A DNA stretch of 64,000 nucleotides from an uncultured Colwellia sp. (lineage in GTDB: Bacteria; Pseudomonadota; Gammaproteobacteria; Enterobacterales; Alteromonadaceae), in NCBI GenBank assembly GCA_913058395.1, contig CAJXQI010000024.1, positions 1 to 64,000 of the forward strand, given 5' to 3'. Numbering within the stretch: position 1 is the stretch's first letter; the number at the start of each line of letters is the position of its first letter. The translations under genes and the position numbers were made by a program. The notes below the pieces were generated by a model. The model worked only from the letters and a program-made list of their open reading frames with translations. It ran no database searches and was not told the origin of the DNA. Below, in pieces: positions 35,835 to 43,437 of the stretch.

Positions 35835-36851
35835 TTAGCTCGCTTTTCCTGTTGAGTCTCGAACTACCAATTGAGGTGTGTACTGCTGTGTTTCAGAATT
35901 GTTCTTTTGCTTTCGAGAACAAGCAATGAGTAAATTAGCAGCATCTTCGGCAATTTGTTGATTCGGTTGATCTGCTGTAGTTAAAGTTGGCCATGTTTGA
36001 CGAGAGAATGGACTGTTCTCGAAGCCGGTTATAGATAATTGTTCTGGAATTGAAATCCCCATTAAACGTGAAGCGAATAGCGCTCCTGCGGCAATTTCAT
36101 CATTACAGGAAAATATAGCGGTTGGCTTTTCTTCGCCGTTAAGTAATTCTTTTGCACCTTTTACACCTGATTCAAATGAATACTCGCCATTGATGATCAG
36201 TGATTCATCTAATGTAATAGCATTGTCTACTAACGCCTGTTTATAACCTCTAAGACGTTCAACGGTTGATCTATGTTCGGCTTCACCGGCGATAAAGCCA
36301 ATTTTTTTATGCCCTAAGTCGACTAAATGCTGGGTGATACTTTGTGCCGCTGCATGGTCATTAACCATAATGCATGGAGCAATGTCGTCAGGAGCAATAT
36401 CGCCAGAAACAATTCTAACCACTTCAATATCAAGGTCTTTCATTTGTTGAACAAACTCTGGTTGCTCAGAAAATGGCGGTGTTAATACTAAGCCTGCAAT
36501 GCGAGAGTGCTTAACCATTTTGGTTATTTCAGCAAGTAAATTATCTGCTTTTGCATCACAAGGGTGAATCAGCAACTCAAAGCCTTGTTTTTTACAAGCA
36601 GCTAAAATTCCATTTTGCATATCAATAACATAGTAGGCATTTGGATTATCGTAGATAAAAGCAATACTAAATGATTTTGTACCCGCGAGATTTCTTGCTG
36701 CTAGGTTAGGTTGGTAGTTTAGCTCCTCTACTACTGCCATCACTTTTTCGCGAGTAGGCTGGCGCACGGAAGGCTCATTGTTCATTACACGAGAAACTGT
36801 TTTTATTGAAACTCCCGCTAGTTTAGCGACATCATTAATCGTTGCTTTCAT
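35835..36851 (-). CDS. nagR: LacI-family repressor of N-acetylglucosamine genes, NagR type
   Basis: 338 residues. N-terminal LacI helix-turn-helix (ATINDVAKLAGVSIKTVSRV, about 2-21), hinge region NYQPNLAARNLAG, then the periplasmic-binding-like effector domain (SFSIAFIYDNPNAYYV to LVVRDST). In marine Alteromonadales a LacI-type NagR controls chitin and GlcNAc genes through TGACA-type palindromes, and such sites stand before three transcription units here, one in its own divergent upstream region. The likely inducer is GlcNAc-6-phosphate or a related intermediate, by analogy with Shewanella. Assignment as NagR comes from the operators and neighbours; other LacI functions are possible but less likely. 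Confidence 0.87.
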   Translation of the reverse strand: MKATINDVAKLAGVSIKTVSRVMNNEPSVRQPTREKVMAVVEELNYQPNLAARNLAGTKSFSIAFIYDNPNAYYVIDMQNGILAACKKQGFELLIHPCDAKADNLLAEITKMVKHSRIAGLVLTPPFSEQPEFVQQMKDLDIEVVRIVSGDIAPDDIAPCIMVNDHAAAQSITQHLVDLGHKKIGFIAGEAEHRSTVERLRGYKQALVDNAITLDESLIINGEYSFESGVKGAKELLNGEEKPTAIFSCNDEIAAGALFASRLMGISIPEQLSITGFENSPFSRQTWPTLTTADQPNQQIAEDAANLLIACSRKQKNNSETQQYTPQLVVRDSTGKAS

Positions 36852-36997
36852 TTGCAGTTAAAGCCTTAAGTCATTCTTGGTAGAAAATCATTTTGAGCCT
36901 AAGAGTATTGTTTCTCTTGGCTGTCAGCAACCTTAATTATCAGTTTTTTGTCACTATGATGATTTTATTTGACTAGAAGGTAGTGAATAATTAACAA

Positions 36998-37026
36998 TTG
37001 ACAGCGCTGTCATTTGTTAATACAGT
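36998..37026 (+). promoter_or_regulatory. pgi promoter with overlapping NagR operator
   Basis: TGACAGCGCTGTCA at 36999-37012 is a perfect 14-bp palindrome. A -35 TTGACA (36998-37003) lies within it, with TACAGT as -10 exactly 17 bases further (37021-37026). A repressor here would block RNA polymerase. It is 54 bp before the pgi ATG and also lies in front of the divergent nagR. Confidence 0.8.
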
Positions 37027-37066
37027 GCGATAAATAATTCAATATTTGTTCATTTAGGGGATAAAA

Positions 37067-38710
37067 ATGTCGAGTCGTCAATTACTACCTAGCTGGAAAA
37101 AACTAGCTAAACATGCTGATGATATGAAGTTACAGCACATGAATGATTTATTTGCGACCGATGAAAATCGCTTTGATAAATTTTCGATTGAATTGCCAAA
37201 TATGCTGCTCGATTATTCAAAAAACTTAATTGATAGTGAAACTAAGCAAAGCCTGATTGAATTGGCTAATGAATGCGAACTGGCAGCATGGCGCAATAAA
37301 ATGTTTAGCGGTGAAAAAATCAATAAAACAGAAGATAGAGCCGTTTTACATACCGCATTACGAGGCTCTGTTGATGAAGACCTTGCACTTGATGGTAAAA
37401 ATATAAACCAACAGGTGAACGATCAGTTAGACAAAATGGCGAGCTTTGTTGAACAAGTAAGACAAGGGCACTGGCTTGGTTATTCCGGTAAACGTATTAC
37501 TGATATTGTTAACATCGGTGTTGGAGGCTCGAACTTAGGCCCTCAAATGGTGACTGAAGCGCTAAAAAACTACAGTGATAATTGCGTTAATGTTCATTAT
37601 GTTTCAAATGTAGATGGCGCGCAGATAGCAGAAATTTTACGACCACTCGAGCCTGAAAAAGTATTGTTTATTGTTTCTAGTAAAACCTTTACCACTACTG
37701 AAACCATGACTAATGCAAAAACAGCGATTAACTGGTTAACTGCTGCTTCGTTTGATGAAAAATCAGTTGTTAAACACTTTGTTGCCGTGACCGCCAATAC
37801 GGCGAATGCGATGTCGTTTGGTATCAAGCAAGAGAATATTTTTGATATGTGGGATTGGGTTGGCGGACGATTTTCATTATGGTCAGCCATTGGTTTAGCA
37901 ATTGCACTCGACTTAGGTTTTGATAAATTTAAACAGTTGCTAGCCGGTGCCAATGCGATGGACAAGCATTTTATTGAAGCACCATTTGAACAAAATATGC
38001 CAGTGATCATGGCATTGCTCAGTGTGTGGAACACCACGTTTTTAGGCGCTAAATCGCAAGCAATTTTACCTTACGACCAAACCCTACATATGCTGGCTGC
38101 TTATTTACAACAAGCAGAAATGGAAAGTAATGGTAAGTCAGTCACTTGGGACGGCAGTGAAATTAATTACCCTACTGTGCCATCAATTTGGGGTGAATTA
38201 GGTATTAATGGGCAACACGCATTTTATCAATACTTACATCAGAGTAATAATGTTGTTCCTGCTGATTTTATTGGCTCGGTAGCGAGTGTTACACCAATAA
38301 AAGGCCACCATGAAACTTTAATGGCAAACTTCTTTGCACAAACTCAGGCGTTAATGACAGGTGTTGATGAACAACAGGTGCGTGAAGACTTACAAGCAAA
38401 AGGTCGAACGGCAGACTATATCGACAAAGTAGCGCCTCATAAGGTTCACAAAGGCAACCGTCCGACAAATACAATTTTATTAAAACGCATCGACCCACAT
38501 AATTTAGGCCAATTGATTGCACTTTACGAACATAAAATATTCGTGCAGGGCATCATTTTACAGGTTTGTTCTTTTGATCAATGGGGCGTTGAACTTGGCA
38601 AGGGCTTAGCAGCCAACATTCAGCAAGAATTGGAAAGTGAAAAACTATCAACAAATCATGATTGTTCAACAAAACGCTTGATGAATTATTACCTATCAGC
38701 AAAAACATAG
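37067..38710 (+). CDS. pgi: Glucose-6-phosphate isomerase
   Basis: Interconverts glucose-6-phosphate and fructose-6-phosphate in the cytoplasm. 547 residues (E. coli 549). PGI signatures are present: VNIGVGGSNLGPQMVTEAL (substrate binding), FIVSSKTFTTTETMTNA, WDWVGGRFSLWSAIGL, MESNGKSVTWDG and the C-terminal GVELGKGLA. Catalytic Glu and His regions are intact (QQAEMESNGK, INGQHAFYQ). Its promoter carries a NagR-type operator, so this copy appears tied to GlcNAc catabolism, where it connects fructose-6-phosphate to glucose-6-phosphate. Terminator directly downstream. Confidence 0.97.
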   Translation: MSSRQLLPSWKKLAKHADDMKLQHMNDLFATDENRFDKFSIELPNMLLDYSKNLIDSETKQSLIELANECELAAWRNKMFSGEKINKTEDRAVLHTALRGSVDEDLALDGKNINQQVNDQLDKMASFVEQVRQGHWLGYSGKRITDIVNIGVGGSNLGPQMVTEALKNYSDNCVNVHYVSNVDGAQIAEILRPLEPEKVLFIVSSKTFTTTETMTNAKTAINWLTAASFDEKSVVKHFVAVTANTANAMSFGIKQENIFDMWDWVGGRFSLWSAIGLAIALDLGFDKFKQLLAGANAMDKHFIEAPFEQNMPVIMALLSVWNTTFLGAKSQAILPYDQTLHMLAAYLQQAEMESNGKSVTWDGSEINYPTVPSIWGELGINGQHAFYQYLHQSNNVVPADFIGSVASVTPIKGHHETLMANFFAQTQALMTGVDEQQVREDLQAKGRTADYIDKVAPHKVHKGNRPTNTILLKRIDPHNLGQLIALYEHKIFVQGIILQVCSFDQWGVELGKGLAANIQQELESEKLSTNHDCSTKRLMNYYLSAKT

Positions 38711-38729
38711 TGAAAATAACAAGTTTATT

Positions 38730-38753
38730 AGGAGGCTATCAGCCTCCTTTTTT
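38730..38753 (+). terminator. Rho-independent terminator after pgi
   Basis: 8-bp stem AGGAGGCT / AGCCTCCT with a 3-base loop and a run of six T. It separates pgi from the receptor gene, so each needs its own promoter, matching the separate operators. Confidence 0.95.
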
Positions 38754-38956
38754 ATGCACTTTATCTAATTCTTAAACACGTTTATTCAATAAAAATGAAT
38801 AATAAACACATATTCCACACCTTATCAATAGTGTTTTATTCATCTGTTAAAAACTTTAATTTCTTTATTTTCAGTTGCTTAATTAAATGTGATAGATTAA
38901 TTTGTAATCAAGTGTAGCCAAGATGAAAATTATTGTGTAAGGTTTTAGTTAGTTAA

Positions 38957-38970
38957 TGACAGCGTTGTCA
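38957..38970. promoter_or_regulatory. NagR operator, receptor-distal copy
   Basis: TGACAGCGTTGTCA, palindromic with one off-centre mismatch, 76 bp before the receptor ATG. Same core as the pgi and nagK sites. Confidence 0.8.
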
Positions 38971-38977
38971 TAAAGAA

Positions 38978-38993
38978 AAGACAGCGCTGTCTT
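38978..38993. promoter_or_regulatory. NagR operator, receptor-proximal copy
   Basis: AAGACAGCGCTGTCTT, a perfect 16-bp palindrome centred 22 bp from the first site, about two helical turns, so two dimers could bind the same DNA face. AAGACA could be the -35, with TATACA at 39003 as -10; the spacing of 19 is long. Confidence 0.75.
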
Positions 38994-39046
38994 CATCAAG
39001 GTTATACAAAATAACTACTATATAAAACGTGTGTAAGGGAAAGTCG

Positions 39047-41701
39047 ATGTCATCTAAAACATTTAAAAAAGGCGTATTGGCGAGCAGTATCGCTTTGATC
39101 CTTGCAGGTGGTGCTTCACCATTTGCAATGGCTGCAGAAGAGAATGCTACTACAGCTGATAAAGATATAGAGCGAATTCAAGTTACCGGTATTCGTGGTT
39201 CAAATCGAGCTGCAGTCAATGCTAAAAGGTTTTCAGATGCCATTGTTGATGGCTTATCTGCGGAAGATATTGGTCAGTTACCTGACTCTGACGTTGGTCA
39301 AGCTCTTGCACGTGTACCAGGTGTAACGGTCAGCCGCTCATTTGGTCAAGGTGCTTCAGTATCAATTCGTGGTACAGACCCATTAATGACACTTACTACA
39401 TTAAATGGACAAAATGTTGCTTCAACCGGTTGGTATGATCAATTAAATATCGACCGTTCATTCAATTACTCAATGCTGCCATCTGAATTAATTGCTGGTA
39501 TGGACGTTTATAAATCTAGCCAAGCAAATTTAGTTGAAGGCGGTATAGGCGGAACGGTTATTGTTAAAACCCGTAAGCCGTTGGATATGGAAGCAAACAC
39601 GGTTTTTGCATCACTTAAAGGTGAATACGGTTCAATAAATGAAGAAGTTTCTCCTGAATTATCTGGCTTATATAGCTGGAAAAACGATGAAGAAACTTTT
39701 GGTATTTTGTTATCAGCAGCTTATGTTGACCGAGAATATACTCGCTCAGGCACAGAATCAGATTTAGACTGGGGTGGACGTTCATCTATTCAACCATCAG
39801 GGTTTGTGCAAAGCCAAGAGAGAACAGCACTCGATGCAACATTCCAATATCGCCCAAGTGAAAACTTAGAGTTTGGCGCACATATTTTATCTTTAGAGTT
39901 AGGTGCTGATAGCATAGGTGCCAATATGTATATTAATACTGACACTAACTGGGGCGCAGGCGACTCAAATTGTCAACAGTTTAACAGTGCTGGTGTTTGT
40001 ACATTAAGCGTAACGCCAGAAGATGCACCGACCGATGTTTTCTTCCAAAACTGGGCACGTAAAGGCGAAATGACATCAGATACTTTTGAATTAAATGCCA
40101 AGTATGAAGGTAATGGTTACGTTGTTTCTGCCGTTGCTGGTAGCACTAAAGCCGAAGGTGGTACTCAAATGAGTGCAAACTTTGGGTACGGTTGGTGGGG
40201 TGATAAATTTGGCCAAGTAAAATGGGCGGGAACAGTTGATGCCAGTGGCAAACAAATAAAAATTGATGGTCGCGATATGAGCTTTACTCGTGATCAACTT
40301 GATACCACTGTAGGTACGTCACAATGGACGGGGGTTAAAGGCCCTAACTCAGATGAAGAAACTTATGTGCAAGTTGATTTTGATTACGATCTAGACCTAG
40401 GCGCATTAACTAAGTTTGAAACCGGTATTCGCTTTACCCAGCATGAGTTTGAAAAGAGCTTTTATAACGCGGTGTATGGTGATGGAGAAAATTCATTCAA
40501 TACTACAGATTTATATGGCACTGATACCATGAAAATAGGTGCTGCAGAATATACTGTGCCTATGGCAAATCTCGACGCTATGATTAATGGCACGCTAGGT
40601 TTAGTTGACCACTTTACTTATAACCGCCCAGGTTATGGTTTGATAGAAGAAGATAACTTCTCTTTATACGGTATGTTTACGTTCGAGGGAGAAGGTTTTA
40701 GAGGTAACTTTGGTGTTCGCTACGTTTCAACGGATGTAACCTCTACCGGTCATGTAATTGATAACTCTCCAGGTGATGATATTGCGCCAAATACTGGTTG
40801 GTCAGAAGAAAAACATAGTGTTAAAGACAGTTATAATGACGTACTTCCTAGTGTTAACGTCGCTTTTGACTTAGCTGATGACTTAATTATGAGATTCTCT
40901 GCTTCACAAGCAATGACACGCCCTAACTATGACCAATTGTTTTTAGCTGCACTTTCAGGCTACCCTGACGATCGTCGCGGCAATGAGGAAATTACTTTTG
41001 GTAACCCAGGTCTACAACCAATGAAATCATCACAAGCTGATTTGAGCTTAGAGTACTATTATGGTGATGGTAATTTATTCTCTGCTACGTATTTCATCAA
41101 AGATATTAGTAACTTTATCGTTGGCACAACGGAATACGACCAGCAGATTGGTGTACCAAATAATGACCTAGAAACGCCTGCGGATAATTGGACTGTTAAC
41201 CGCTTTGAAAACGCCGGCGGTGGTACTATTGATGGTATTGAGTTCCAATTAAATCATGCTTGGGATAATGGCTTTGGTGTTAATGTTAACTACACCTTTA
41301 CCGAGGGTGTTGCTCCAGCTGAAGTTTATACTGATAACATTGGTGCTTTTACCGAGGCGTCTGAGCATACTGCAAACTTAGTTGGTTACTGGGAGAACGA
41401 TGATTATTCTGCCCGTGTAGCATATAACTACCGTTCAGAATATATGGTTCGTGAATACGGTAAATATTATGGCAACAGAATGCATGATGATTTTGGTACG
41501 CTAGATTTAACCTTTGGTTGGAACTTCTCTGAAAATATTGCATTTAGACTAGAAGTCGTTAACTTAACAGAAGAAGATGATGTTCAATATGGTGCGGCTG
41601 CTGCAGGAACTGCTGTTAAACCAGCATTGCAAGAGGGCTACCCAACTTGGTCATTTAATGGCGAAACCACTTATAAATTAGGTGCTAGTTTTAAATTCTA
41701 A
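39047..41701 (+). CDS. TonB-dependent outer-membrane receptor, probably for chito-oligosaccharides
   Basis: 884 residues from the ATG at 39047 with AAGGGAAAG upstream; an in-frame GTG six codons before is less likely. Signal peptide (ends FAMA before AEENATT). TonB box-like region IERIQVTGIR, plug domain with AEDIGQLPDSDVGQALARVPGV, SVSIRGTDP and GGIGGTVIVKTRKP, then a 22-strand-type barrel ending KLGASFKF with terminal Phe. The plug start is that of the large marine carbohydrate-receptor group. Two NagR operators upstream and the GlcNAc genes downstream indicate a GlcNAc or chito-oligosaccharide ligand. Needs TonB-ExbB-ExbD, not encoded here. Terminator-like hairpin follows. Confidence 0.92.
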   Translation: MSSKTFKKGVLASSIALILAGGASPFAMAAEENATTADKDIERIQVTGIRGSNRAAVNAKRFSDAIVDGLSAEDIGQLPDSDVGQALARVPGVTVSRSFGQGASVSIRGTDPLMTLTTLNGQNVASTGWYDQLNIDRSFNYSMLPSELIAGMDVYKSSQANLVEGGIGGTVIVKTRKPLDMEANTVFASLKGEYGSINEEVSPELSGLYSWKNDEETFGILLSAAYVDREYTRSGTESDLDWGGRSSIQPSGFVQSQERTALDATFQYRPSENLEFGAHILSLELGADSIGANMYINTDTNWGAGDSNCQQFNSAGVCTLSVTPEDAPTDVFFQNWARKGEMTSDTFELNAKYEGNGYVVSAVAGSTKAEGGTQMSANFGYGWWGDKFGQVKWAGTVDASGKQIKIDGRDMSFTRDQLDTTVGTSQWTGVKGPNSDEETYVQVDFDYDLDLGALTKFETGIRFTQHEFEKSFYNAVYGDGENSFNTTDLYGTDTMKIGAAEYTVPMANLDAMINGTLGLVDHFTYNRPGYGLIEEDNFSLYGMFTFEGEGFRGNFGVRYVSTDVTSTGHVIDNSPGDDIAPNTGWSEEKHSVKDSYNDVLPSVNVAFDLADDLIMRFSASQAMTRPNYDQLFLAALSGYPDDRRGNEEITFGNPGLQPMKSSQADLSLEYYYGDGNLFSATYFIKDISNFIVGTTEYDQQIGVPNNDLETPADNWTVNRFENAGGGTIDGIEFQLNHAWDNGFGVNVNYTFTEGVAPAEVYTDNIGAFTEASEHTANLVGYWENDDYSARVAYNYRSEYMVREYGKYYGNRMHDDFGTLDLTFGWNFSENIAFRLEVVNLTEEDDVQYGAAAAGTAVKPALQEGYPTWSFNGETTYKLGASFKF

Positions 41702-41716
41702 TTTATCGGTGTGATG

Positions 41717-41747
41717 AAAAACCAGCATCAGCTGGTTTTTCTTTTTT
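41717..41747 (+). terminator. Rho-independent terminator after the receptor gene
   Basis: 10-bp stem AAAAACCAGC / GCTGGTTTTT, loop ATCA, then CTTTTTT. It lies only 17 bp before the halogenase-like gene, so it would attenuate rather than wholly block read-through if that gene has no promoter of its own. Confidence 0.9.
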
Positions 41748-41763
41748 AAGGTAAGGTGGTTGT

Positions 41764-43290
41764 ATGAAGATTAAACGTATTGCAATTATTGGTGGTGGAA
41801 CATCGGGATGGCTGGCAGCAAACCATCTTGGCAGTTCACTTTCTGCTGATGAAGAAATTGAAATAACCTTAATTGAATCGCCTGATGTGCCAACCATTGG
41901 TGTTGGTGAAGGTACTGTACCTTACATTATGAAAGGCCTAAAACGTTTTGGTATTTCAGAAGCCGAGCTATTAATCAGTTGTGATGCAACTTTTAAACAA
42001 GGCATCAAGTTTGTTAATTGGATGGATACAACACGGCACGGTGAAAACCATTATTATCACCCATTTGATGAACCCTACCCCGCTGGTTTTGATGTCAGTG
42101 CCTACTGGCTTGCACATGAAAGTAATCGACCTTTTGGCGATGTTGGCATTCAGTCAAGAATATGCGAACTCGGTTTAGCGCCTAAACGAAAAAGTTCAGG
42201 TGAGTATGAAGGAATGCTTTCCTACGCTTATCATTTCGACGCAGCAAAATTTGCAAATTTATTAGCAAAGAATGCCAAACAACGCTTTAACATAAACTAT
42301 CTTAGTGCAACCATTGAAGGCGCAAATGTAGATTCAGATGGAAATATTACTCACTTAATTACTAATGATGGCGGTGAATTAGCGTTTGATTTTTATGTAG
42401 ATTGCAGCGGATTTTCTTCAATATTGATTGATAAGCAATTAAAAGTACCTATCATAAGTAAAGCCAATGAATTGCTAACTGACTCTGTATTAGTTCAGCA
42501 AGTGCCACTTACAGGCAGTGAACCGCTTAACCCTTATACTACGGCAACGGCTCATAAAGCCGGTTGGATATGGGACATACCATTAACCACTCGTCGAGGT
42601 ACTGGTTTTGTTTACGCGAGTAAATATATGTCGGACGAAGAGGCCCTTGAGTTATATGCACAATACTTAGGTGTGGAAGTTTCGGAAATTTCACCACGAA
42701 AAATACCGATGCAAGTTGGCTATCGTGAGAAATTCTGGCATAAAAACTGTGTCGCACTTGGACTTGCTCAAGGATTTTTAGAGCCGATAGAGGCAACCTC
42801 TATATTGTTATCAGACTTCTCTGCTGAGCTTTTAGCCCGCAACTTCCCAAAACACATGTCAGATATTGAAAAGTTAGCGCCGTATTACAACAAAGTGATT
42901 ACTTATACGTGGGATAGAACGGTTGATTTTATTAAGCTACATTACTGCATTTCAGATAGAACAGACTCGCCATTTTGGCAAGATAATAGCAATGAACAAA
43001 CCCTCTCTGATGAATTAAAAGAGCGGCTATCTCGATTTGAAATTTCACCACCAAATCAAAGTGACTTTTTTAGTAAGTTTGATATGTTCGATGAAAAAAA
43101 CTTTCTATATGTACTCTACGGAATGAACTTTCATACCAATAAAAGTACGATTTCACCGCAAGAATTGAAGCATTGTAAACAGTTATTTGAAAGTAATGAT
43201 GCACTTGTTAATGAGGCGGCTAATCAACTTTTAAATCATAAAGACTGGTTAGTTGGCTTAAAAGCGGCAATGCAAAATATCAGACGATAA
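41764..43290 (+). CDS. Flavin-dependent tryptophan-halogenase-like protein
   Basis: 508 residues, cytoplasmic. N-terminal FAD-binding motif IAIIGGGTSGWLAAN (glycines at 10-15). The lysine that is catalytic in flavin halogenases is present in CDATFKQGIKFVNW (Lys78). The halogenase W-x-W-x-I-P signature is present as GWIWDIPL (268-273). The conserved glutamate region is FLEPIEATSILL (Glu343, followed by Ala where PrnA has Ser, from memory). This subgroup is common beside TonB-dependent receptors in marine bacteria and often annotated as tryptophan halogenase; its substrate is not settled. Here it lies between a GlcNAc-type receptor and a chitin-degrading hexosaminidase. It would need a separate flavin reductase, not seen here. 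Family certain, halogenating activity unproven. Confidence 0.88.
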   Translation: MKIKRIAIIGGGTSGWLAANHLGSSLSADEEIEITLIESPDVPTIGVGEGTVPYIMKGLKRFGISEAELLISCDATFKQGIKFVNWMDTTRHGENHYYHPFDEPYPAGFDVSAYWLAHESNRPFGDVGIQSRICELGLAPKRKSSGEYEGMLSYAYHFDAAKFANLLAKNAKQRFNINYLSATIEGANVDSDGNITHLITNDGGELAFDFYVDCSGFSSILIDKQLKVPIISKANELLTDSVLVQQVPLTGSEPLNPYTTATAHKAGWIWDIPLTTRRGTGFVYASKYMSDEEALELYAQYLGVEVSEISPRKIPMQVGYREKFWHKNCVALGLAQGFLEPIEATSILLSDFSAELLARNFPKHMSDIEKLAPYYNKVITYTWDRTVDFIKLHYCISDRTDSPFWQDNSNEQTLSDELKERLSRFEISPPNQSDFFSKFDMFDEKNFLYVLYGMNFHTNKSTISPQELKHCKQLFESNDALVNEAANQLLNHKDWLVGLKAAMQNIRR

Positions 43291-43437
43291 TTTCCTTGAA
43301 AATTTATACCTAGTTAATCATTTATTTAAAATGAACACTGGGTAAGTACCTAAATTAAAGTGTGTAATACGACTAACATGTAAATAGCGTTAACCGTATT
43401 TCGCCGTTCAATAAATACGAAAAATGAGTAATACAGA

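Larger units (their letters stand above)
38711..39046. other. Regulatory region upstream of the TonB-dependent receptor (336 bp)
   Basis: Begins with the pgi terminator (38730-38753) and ends with two NagR-type operators (38957-38970 and 38978-38993) and the AAGGGA ribosome binding site at about 39036. The A+T-rich stretch between 38760 and 38950 holds nothing I recognise; it could contain an additional activator site. Confidence 0.6.

Noticed and set aside
37597-38037. 146-codon open frame opposite pgi, and similar long antisense frames opposite valS, pepA, rapA and the RND genes
   Set aside because: All lie inside strongly conserved genes on the other strand and have no family features; they are by-products of codon usage.
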